In this document: piece after piece, positions 5,445-10,206 of the stretch
Numbering within the stretch: position 1 is the stretch's first letter
Layout of the letters: each line of letters opens with the position of its first letter
NCBI GenBank assembly: GCA_015655535.1
Contig: JAATEW010000394.1
Location: 1 to 10,206 of the forward strand
Length of the DNA stretch: 10,206 nucleotides
Reading direction: 5' to 3'
Origin: Hyphomicrobiales bacterium
GTDB taxonomy: Bacteria > Pseudomonadota > Alphaproteobacteria > Rhizobiales > Beijerinckiaceae
Position numbers and translations under genes: made by a program
The notes under the pieces: generated by a model
Told to the model about the DNA's origin: nothing
What the model saw: only the letters and a program-made list of their open reading frames with translations
Databases searched by the model: none

Positions 5445-6776
5445 TCAATGCTGGTCGGCGGGCGTGGCCGAGGCCTGCGAGATCTGGCGGCGCGGCGGCA
5501 GCGGAACATTCACCGGTTGCGCGTCAGCAGCCGGCGCCGCATCGGCGGGTGAGGCTGCTGCTGCTGTCGAGGCGGTCGTTTGCGGATCTGAGGATTTCCA
5601 CCACATGACCCGGTTCAGCACCGAATCGCCGCCGGATTTCTCCGCTGGCGCCGGGGCATAGGCCGCGACGGTTTCGGGTTTGGCCGGCGCGGCCGGGAGC
5701 TGAGCCTGCGTCTGTTTGGCTGCATCGGCTTTTGCCTGCGCGAGTTGGACGGCCGGCGGCACGGGCTTCTTCTTGCCGCCCTTGCCCTCGTCGAGCGCGA
5801 TGTCGACGGGCCCTTGCGCCAAGGCGTCTGGACGGCTGACTTCGGGAAGGTTGCTATTAGCGAAAGACGGATGCTGGCCGCCGTCGGCATAGACCGTGTG
5901 AACCGGCTTCACGCCCTGCGCGACCAATTCGGCGACCTTGGCGCCATCTTCGGTTTCCTTGGCCTCGACCTGCGCCCAAGTGGTGTCGTCATGTTTCAGC
6001 GCCGGGCAGGGCTCCGTCGGCTCAAGTCTTCCATTGCCGGCGGGCGTCTGGTTGAAGATGTAATGCTTATCGCAAACGCCGACATTGACCTCGGCCTCGG
6101 TCACCTCGAAATTGTCCGAGCCTTCCTTCAACTGTTTCCAGAACGCGATATTCGGATCGGCCCGATACTTGGCCATATTCTCGGCGTTCATATGGAAGGG
6201 ATAGGATTGCATCTGGATCGCGCGCTGGCCGCCGTTGAAGGCGTCGCGCGCGAGCGCATAAATCTCGGCGATCTGCTGATCCGTCATCGAGAAACATCCC
6301 GCCGACGAACAGACGCCATGCACCATGATCGAGCCGCCGGTATGACCCAAGGCCCGGTCCAAGGCATTCGGATAGCCGACGTTGAACGACAGATAATAGG
6401 CGGAATTCGGGTTCATCTGACCCGGCGTGATCGAATAGAATCCTTCCGGCACCTGACGGTCGCCTTCGCGCACCTTCGGTCCGAGCTGGCCCGACCAGCG
6501 GCACATGGGGAAGGTCTTCAGATGGGTGTAATGCCCATCGGCCTTCATCTTCCAGATTTCGAGCTCGGCTTCTTTCTTATAAGTGCGGATCAGAACCGGC
6601 GCATTCTGCGACGTGTCCTTATTGCGCATCAGCGCCAAGGTCTCGGGCGGCACCGGATAATAGGCCCGCATCGCGGAGCCCGTCATCGAATCTTCGCAGC
6701 CGGCAAGCAATGACGCGGCACCGACAGCCAATGCGAGGCCGCCGATACGCGCGAGGAAGGCTCTTTTAAACCGCAT
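5445..6776 (-). CDS. YafK-type L,D-transpeptidase lipoprotein (YkuD fold)
   Basis: The 443-residue product begins with a lipoprotein signal: basic MRFKRAFLAR, a hydrophobic stretch, then lipobox LAGC with C27 as the lipidated residue. The YkuD-like catalytic domain covers about 60-215. Its motif VHGVCSSAGCFSM places H153 and nucleophile C161 as in the YafK branch. Extra cysteines (C92, C156, C235, C257) could form disulphides in the periplasm. From about 330 to 443 the chain is rich in Ala, Pro, Gln and Lys, with a short ordered-looking SVLNRVMWWKSSD (385-397); this may be a wall- or protein-binding tail. Members of this family form or cut peptidoglycan cross-links or lipoprotein links (E. 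coli YafK/DpaA releases Lpp from the wall); which reaction applies here cannot be read from sequence. GAGG lies 3 bases before the ATG. It follows accA on the same strand with a 147-base gap. Confidence 0.93.
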   Translation of the reverse strand: MRFKRAFLARIGGLALAVGAASLLAGCEDSMTGSAMRAYYPVPPETLALMRNKDTSQNAPVLIRTYKKEAELEIWKMKADGHYTHLKTFPMCRWSGQLGPKVREGDRQVPEGFYSITPGQMNPNSAYYLSFNVGYPNALDRALGHTGGSIMVHGVCSSAGCFSMTDQQIAEIYALARDAFNGGQRAIQMQSYPFHMNAENMAKYRADPNIAFWKQLKEGSDNFEVTEAEVNVGVCDKHYIFNQTPAGNGRLEPTEPCPALKHDDTTWAQVEAKETEDGAKVAELVAQGVKPVHTVYADGGQHPSFANSNLPEVSRPDALAQGPVDIALDEGKGGKKKPVPPAVQLAQAKADAAKQTQAQLPAAPAKPETVAAYAPAPAEKSGGDSVLNRVMWWKSSDPQTTASTAAAASPADAAPAADAQPVNVPLPPRRQISQASATPADQH

Positions 6777-6794
6777 CAGCCTCGTCTCGGTGGG

Positions 6795-6860
6795 GCCGGT
6801 TAAAACCGGCGGCGATCCGGATGAATGAGATTGCTTATAAGCGTTATCCTTATAGCAAGG
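6795..6860 (-). promoter_or_regulatory. Palindrome cluster upstream of the L,D-transpeptidase gene
   Basis: In the 147-base gap after accA there is a stem GCCGGT-TAAA-ACCGGC (6795-6810), a perfect 10-base palindrome GCTTATAAGC (6833-6842) and a related CCTTATAGCAAGG (6848-6860). On the minus strand the last two read as near direct repeats GCTATAAG and GCTTATAAG. They could be -10 boxes or a regulator site and a 5' leader hairpin. I could not fit a convincing -35 box at normal spacing. Confidence 0.3.
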
Positions 6861-6897
6861 TTACTGCAAGGCCGCGGCATCGCTCGCTATGGTTCAC

Positions 6898-6925
6898 AAA
6901 GCCTTATCCACTCAAGCTTGGCTTT
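6898..6925 (-). terminator. Weak stem-loop at the accA 3' end
   Basis: GGCTTT (6920-6925) and AAAGCC (6898-6903) form a 6-bp stem with a 16-base loop that begins at the accA stop codon on the minus strand and is followed by TGTG. The long loop and the missing U-tract make it a weak terminator candidate. Confidence 0.25.
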
Positions 6926-7877
6926 AGATTTTACGGCCTAGATTCAAGAACTTATCGGTTCTTGCCACACGGATGGCTTCGCTCGTCATGGCGTCGAACG
7001 GCGTGAGTGCCGCCGCGATCGCGTCGCCCGCCGAGGCAATGGCCGACTCGGGATCGCGATGGGCACCGCCGAGCGGCTCCGAGACGACTCCATCGATGAT
7101 CCCGAATTTGAGCAAATCTTGGGCTGTGATCTTCATCGTGGTTGCTGCGTCTTGCGCCCGGCCCGCGTCGCGCCACAGGATCGTGGCCGAGGCTTCCGGC
7201 GAAGCCACGGTGTAAATCGCATTTTCGAGCATCAGCACGCGATTGCAGGCGGCGATCGCGATGGCCCCGCCGGAGCCGCCTTCGCCGATGATCACCGCCA
7301 CATTCGGGACGCCAAGAGAGAGCGTCACATCGGTCGAGCGCGCGATGGCCTCGGCCTGGCCCCGGGCTTCGGCCTCGACGCCCGGAAAGGCGCCGGCCGT
7401 ATCGACAAGCGACAGAACCGGTAGGCCGAAGCGGTCGGCAAGTTCCATCAGCCGCGCCGCCTTACGATAGCCTTCCGGCCGCGCCATGCCGAAATTATGC
7501 AAAAGCCGGCTCTCCGTATCCGAGCCTTTTTCCTGGCCGATCACGCAAATGGAACGGCCGCGGAACCGGCCGAAGCCGCCGACGATCGCGGCATCCTCGC
7601 CGAAGGCCCTGTCGCCCGCGAGCGGCGTGAAATCGGTGATGAGGGCCGAGACGTAATCGCTGAAATGCGGCCGCTGCGGATGCCTTGCGACCTGGGTCTT
7701 CTGCCAGGGCGTGAGGCTGGCGTAGAGTTCGGAGAGCGCCTTGACCGTCTTGAGTTCCAGGCGTGTCAATTCTTCGCCGATCGCCGCGACATCACCGCGT
7801 GAGGCGAGTTCGCGCAATTCTTCGACCTTGGCCTCCAGTTCCGCGACGGGTTTTTCGAAATCGAGATAACTGCGCAT
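6924..7877 (-). CDS. accA: Acetyl-CoA carboxylase carboxyltransferase subunit alpha
   Basis: AccA pairs with AccD to move the carboxyl group from carboxybiotin on AccB to acetyl-CoA, giving malonyl-CoA for fatty acid synthesis in the cytosol. The 317 residues match the family length. An N-terminal helical part (1-60) starts with the typical MRSYLDFEKP. HPQRP lies at 66-70. The crotonase-like core has DTAGAFPGVEAEARGQ (159-174), the glycine-rich GEGGSGGA (198-205) that shapes the acyl-CoA and oxyanion site, and VASPEASATILWRD (224-237). I chose the ATG at 7875-7877 over a TTG three codons upstream (7884-7886) because it matches homologues and has GAGG 3 bases before it. It is divergent from the MsrQ gene, and the L,D-transpeptidase gene follows it. 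accD is not in the window. Confidence 0.98.
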   Translation of the reverse strand: MRSYLDFEKPVAELEAKVEELRELASRGDVAAIGEELTRLELKTVKALSELYASLTPWQKTQVARHPQRPHFSDYVSALITDFTPLAGDRAFGEDAAIVGGFGRFRGRSICVIGQEKGSDTESRLLHNFGMARPEGYRKAARLMELADRFGLPVLSLVDTAGAFPGVEAEARGQAEAIARSTDVTLSLGVPNVAVIIGEGGSGGAIAIAACNRVLMLENAIYTVASPEASATILWRDAGRAQDAATTMKITAQDLLKFGIIDGVVSEPLGGAHRDPESAIASAGDAIAAALTPFDAMTSEAIRVARTDKFLNLGRKI

Positions 7878-7920
7878 GCGCCTCAAGGGCCAAGGGCCAA
7901 TTTAGAGGGGCGGACCCTCG

Positions 7921-7959
7921 CCATTTTACCTCAGCAAGTCAAGAAAACCGGCAAAATGG
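7921..7959. promoter_or_regulatory. Inverted repeat in the accA / msrQ divergent region
   Basis: CCATTTT (7921-7927) and AAAATGG (7953-7959) form a perfect 7-bp inverted repeat, extended inwards by CC/GG after one mismatch. The interval contains TTGACTTGC on the minus strand (7942-7934), the -35-like word seen at other promoters here, but I find no good -10 box 16-18 bases beyond it. It could be an operator or RNA hairpin in the accA leader. Promoters for accA and msrQ are not otherwise clear in 7878-8096. Confidence 0.3.
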
Positions 7960-8096
7960 TGCCGCCCGGCGGTGAAAGACCTTCGGACAGGGTAAACGCC
8001 CTCACGCGGGACGTTGTCACCGGCTTGTGAACTGGGATCGCGTATCAAACATAGAGACGCAACCGAAAAGGTCCCAAAAGGACGGGATTTTCGCTG

Positions 8097-8975
8097 ATGT
8101 GGCCATGGTTCGACCGGACGGGACGTTTCTCGGCGCTGCGCGCCGTGACATTCGCCCTCATCGCCGCGCCGGCCATATGGCTTGGCATTGAAGCGACCAT
8201 GGGATGGTTCGGTCCGCGGCCCGTCACCGAGGCCATTCACCAATCCGGGCTTTGGGCCATTCGCCTGCTCGCATTGTCTTTGGCGATTACGCCTTTGCGC
8301 GCCGCGACCCGCGCATCGAAACTGATCGGTGTGCGGCGCATGATCGGCGTTGCCTCTTTTGCCTATGCTGCCTTGCATCTGTCGCTTTATGTCCTTGATC
8401 AGCATTTCGCGCTTTTGCACATCGCCTCCGAGATCGTGCTGCGCATTTATCTGACCATCGGCTTCGCGACCCTCGTCATTTTGGCAGTGCTGGCCGCGAC
8501 CTCGACCGACGGCATGATCAAACGGCTCGGCGCTCAAAGATGGACGCGGCTGCATAAATGGGTCTATGCGGCGGCGGCGCTCGGCACGATCCATTTCTTC
8601 ATGCAGTCGAAGCTCGATGTGTCTGAGCCCATCATGATGGGCGGCATATTCGCGTTTCTTTTGGCCGATCGGGCGCTCATGCGATTCGTCCGAGACCCGG
8701 CGCCTTGGGCGCTTGCGGGGCTGGCCGTCGGCATCAGCCTTGCGACGGCGCTTTTCGAGGCGGGCTGGTACGCGCTCGCAAAAGGCGCGCCCTTCCTCTT
8801 CGTGCTCGACGCCAATCTCGATTTTTCATTCACGGTGCGGCCGGCGTGGTTCGTTTTCGCAGCGGGCTTAACGTTGGTTGCCGCGCGTATTTTGCGGCCA
8901 TGGCTTGGCGGGGTGGTACCCTCGCGCGATCGCGCGCACCCGGCCCAGACGCGGCGGCCCGCTGAGGCGGTGTGA
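8097..8975 (+). CDS. msrQ: MsrQ/YedZ-like haem-binding ferric-reductase-type membrane protein
   Basis: MsrQ is the b-haem membrane subunit that feeds electrons to the periplasmic molybdenum enzyme MsrP, which repairs oxidised methionine in envelope proteins. The 292 residues are strongly hydrophobic. Core membrane segments lie near 14-34, 50-66, 83-101, 115-135, 153-170 and 177-194. Candidate haem ligands are H94 (AALHLSLY), H153 (RLHKWVY) and H166 (GTIHFFMQSK), and LIGVRRMIGV and KRLGAQRWTRLHKWVY match the family. The usual protein is about 200-220 residues. Here a tail of about 95 residues adds two likely membrane segments (204-222 and 248-266) and a basic end. No msrP adjoins it, so the partner must be elsewhere or different. 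The start is ATG with GGGA 9 bases upstream. It is divergent from accA and ends 3 bases from the converging small gene. Confidence 0.85.
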   Translation: MWPWFDRTGRFSALRAVTFALIAAPAIWLGIEATMGWFGPRPVTEAIHQSGLWAIRLLALSLAITPLRAATRASKLIGVRRMIGVASFAYAALHLSLYVLDQHFALLHIASEIVLRIYLTIGFATLVILAVLAATSTDGMIKRLGAQRWTRLHKWVYAAAALGTIHFFMQSKLDVSEPIMMGGIFAFLLADRALMRFVRDPAPWALAGLAVGISLATALFEAGWYALAKGAPFLFVLDANLDFSFTVRPAWFVFAAGLTLVAARILRPWLGGVVPSRDRAHPAQTRRPAEAV

Positions 8976-8978
8976 TCG

Positions 8979-9200
8979 CTATCCAGCCTTCCCTGTTCTT
9001 TGGCCGTTGCCCGGCAAATTGCCGTGTTTGGCGAGGTGGCGGGCGACCCGTTCCGCAGCCGAAGGATCGGCGAAATTGCCGCCCTCCATCGCGTTGAAAT
9101 CCCGCGAGGACGAGAAAAACCTGAACCCGTCCTCCTCGTGCTCTCTTGCGACGATTCCAACGGTATGGCCTGAAACTTCGATCACATAGGCGTCCGGCAT
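8979..9200 (-). CDS. Small conserved-looking protein of unknown function
   Basis: A 73-residue soluble protein starting MPDAYVIEVSG. I do not recognise a named family, though I recall similar short proteins in other Rhizobiales. The first part looks like a small beta-rich unit: AYVIEVSGHTVGIVAREH, then GFRFFSSSRDFNAMEG. It is followed by a helix, DPSAAERVARHLAKHG, and a polar basic tail. There is no signal peptide, membrane segment or cysteine. The start is well supported: AAGGAG lies 6 bases before ATG (9198-9200), better than a TTG five codons upstream (9215). A strong promoter with an operator-like dyad stands just upstream, which supports a real and regulated gene. It lies downstream of prs on the same strand but has its own promoter, and converges with msrQ. 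Confidence 0.8.
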   Translation of the reverse strand: MPDAYVIEVSGHTVGIVAREHEEDGFRFFSSSRDFNAMEGGNFADPSAAERVARHLAKHGNLPGNGQRTGKAG

Positions 9201-9221
9201 GAGTCGCTCCTTCAACTTTTT

Positions 9222-9252
9222 TAGTCTATAATTTTGATAGACTATAAGTCAA
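9222..9252 (-). promoter_or_regulatory. Promoter with overlapping operator-like dyad, small gene
   Basis: On the minus strand TTGACT (9252-9247), a 16-base spacer and TATAGA (9230-9225) make a good sigma-70 type promoter, with transcription starting about 18 bases before the ATG. A perfect 8-bp inverted repeat, TAGTCTAT (9222-9229) and ATAGACTA (9237-9244) with a 7-base centre, covers the spacer and the -10 box. A dimeric repressor bound there would block RNA polymerase. The regulator is unknown. Confidence 0.6.
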
Positions 9253-9291
9253 GCGAAGCTAAGATATTGATCTCACCTTTCTTTCACGCGC

Positions 9292-9334
9292 AATCTCATC
9301 CCAAAAGCCGGCAGCTTTTGGAGATTATGCTCTC
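9292..9334. repeat. Palindromic intergenic element, copy 3 (3' of prs)
   Basis: CCAAAAGC (9301-9308) and GCTTTTGG (9314-9321) form an 8-bp stem with a 5-base loop, extended by AATCTC (9292-9297) against GAGATT (9321-9326). It follows the prs stop codon (9335-9337) after 3 bases with the same AGCAT-AATC lead-in seen after yidC and rnpA. Both arms differ from copies 1 and 2 in ways that keep the stem paired. Likely role: 3' end hairpin of the prs transcript. Confidence 0.65.
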
Positions 9335-10206
9335 TCAATCGAACAGGCTGGAGACGCTTTCTTCCTTGGCGGTGCGGGCGATGGCCTCGCCGATCAGCGG
9401 CGCGATCGAAATCACTCTTATATTATTGGCGACGCGCACCGCCTCGGTCGCCTGAATCGTGTCGGTCAGGACCATTTCCTTGAGGCAGGAGGCGGAGATG
9501 CGGCCGACCGCGCCGCCCCACAAGCCGCCGTGGGTGATATAGGCATAGACCTGGCGCGCGCCTTCGCGCAGCAGGACTTCCGCCGCATTGCCGAACGTGC
9601 CGCCCGAATCGACGATATCGTCCACGAGGATGCAGGTCCGGCCCGAGACATCGCCGATGATATGCATCACTTCGGATTCGCCGGCGCGTTCGCGCCTTTT
9701 ATCGACGATCGCCAAAGGCGCGTCGATACGCTTGGCCAAGGCGCGCGCCCGCACCACGCCGCCGACATCCGGCGACACCACCACCATGTTCACGTACTTC
9801 TGCTTCCAGGCGTCGCCCAACAACACCGGCGACGCGTACACATTGTCGACCGGGATGTCGAAAAATCCTTGAATCTGATCGGCGTGCAAATCCACCGTCA
9901 GCAGCCGATCCACGCCCGCGCTCGCAATCATGTTCGCCACCAGCTTGGCGGTGATCGCCACCCGCGTCGCCCGCGGCCGCCGATCCTGGCGCCCGTAGCC
10001 GAAGTACGGCACCACCGCGGTGACCCGCTTCGCCGACGCCCGCCGGCACGCGTCGGTCATCATCAGCAATTCCATCAAATTTTCCGCCGGGGGATTCGTC
10101 GGCTGAACGATGAACACGTCGCGTCCGCGCACGTTCTCCATCAACTCGACGCCCACCTCCCCGTCGCTGAACCCCCCCCCGTCCCCCCCCCCCAATTGCA
10201 CATCCA
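9335..10206 (-). CDS. prs: Ribose-phosphate pyrophosphokinase, N-terminus missing and mosaic
   Basis: Prs makes phosphoribosyl pyrophosphate from ribose 5-phosphate and ATP for nucleotide, His and Trp synthesis. The frame is open to the right edge, so the gene is partial. It begins recognisably at FSDGEV, about 35 residues into the usual protein. Motifs include PYFGYGRQDRR, DLHADQIQGFFDIPVDN, VVSPDVGGVVRARALAKR, the KRRERAGESE flexible loop and the PRPP site VDDIVDSGGT. The 3' half ends SVSSLFD as in alphaproteobacteria. The 5' half (RRPRATRVAITAKLVANM, YASPVLLGDAWKQ) resembles beta/gamma enzymes instead of the alpha form RKPGPRTPISAK. It also uses TAC for Tyr and mostly GTG for Val, unlike its neighbours. 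PTNPPAEN is one residue shorter than the usual PTxxPxNDN, and poly-C runs replace the coding sequence near the edge. This points to a chimera or poor sequence. Confidence 0.9.
   Translation of the reverse strand, partial: DVQLGGGDGGGFSDGEVGVELMENVRGRDVFIVQPTNPPAENLMELLMMTDACRRASAKRVTAVVPYFGYGRQDRRPRATRVAITAKLVANMIASAGVDRLLTVDLHADQIQGFFDIPVDNVYASPVLLGDAWKQKYVNMVVVSPDVGGVVRARALAKRIDAPLAIVDKRRERAGESEVMHIIGDVSGRTCILVDDIVDSGGTFGNAAEVLLREGARQVYAYITHGGLWGGAVGRISASCLKEMVLTDTIQATEAVRVANNIRVISIAPLIGEAIARTAKEESVSSLFD

Noticed and set aside
5745..6713. 322-codon plus-strand open frame opposite the L,D-transpeptidase
   Set aside because: Antisense to a protein with a lipobox and an intact catalytic motif; no recognisable domain.
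6904..6912. TTATCCACT, one base from a DnaA box, hinting at an origin near rpmH-type genes
   Set aside because: It is a single site more than 4 kb from rpmH, with no cluster, no AT-rich unwinding region and no dnaA.
6821..7006. 61-codon plus-strand frame in the accA/transpeptidase gap
   Set aside because: It runs into the accA coding region in antisense and has no Shine-Dalgarno or family pattern.
7926..8594. 222-codon minus-strand frame overlapping the msrQ start and the accA upstream region
   Set aside because: Antisense to the conserved part of MsrQ; the composition is polar low complexity with no family match.

Overview
The window looks like a chromosomal segment of an alphaproteobacterium of the order Hyphomicrobiales (Rhizobiales). 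I base this on the rpmH-rnpA-yidC block, the alpha-type AccA, RnpA and YidC sequences, the GAF/PAS hybrid kinase with an HDFNN phosphorylation box, and intergenic palindromes (CCGAAAAG...CTTTTCGG) of a kind I recall as abundant in rhizobia and Beijerinckiaceae. A Beijerinckiaceae or Methylocystaceae-like host is a guess. There is no sign of a phage, IS element, CRISPR array, tRNA or rRNA.

Layout. 1-2625 (minus strand) is the ribosomal protein L34 / RNase P protein / membrane insertase block rpmH-rnpA-yidC, with palindromic elements directly after rnpA and after yidC. 2626-3122 is a divergent regulatory region: a rpmH promoter and leader hairpin on the minus strand and a similar promoter facing right. 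3123/3231-5363 (plus) is a cytosolic GAF-PAS-HisKA-HATPase-REC hybrid histidine kinase. It has a strong Shine-Dalgarno sequence placed in front of an in-frame ATT instead of ATG or GTG. 5364-5444 is a convergent gap with hairpins. 5445-6776 (minus) is a lipoprotein L,D-transpeptidase of the YafK type. 6924-7877 (minus) is accA. 8097-8975 (plus) is a MsrQ/YedZ-type haem membrane protein with extra C-terminal helices. 8979-9200 (minus) is a small unknown protein with a promoter-overlapping operator-like dyad. 9335 to the right edge (minus) is prs, incomplete.

Most genes are housekeeping: protein insertion into the membrane, RNA processing, fatty acid synthesis, nucleotide precursor supply and cell-wall maintenance. 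The kinase, MsrQ and the small protein are accessory and probably stress- or signal-linked. I see no new multi-gene system. The points most worth a second look are: the prs gene, whose N-terminal half looks beta/gammaproteobacterial with different codon use while its C-terminal half is alphaproteobacterial (recombination or assembly chimera, with poly-C runs at the edge favouring an artefact); the three palindromes sitting within 0-3 bases of three stop codons; the possible AUU start of the kinase; the rpmH leader hairpin; and the dyad over the small gene's promoter.
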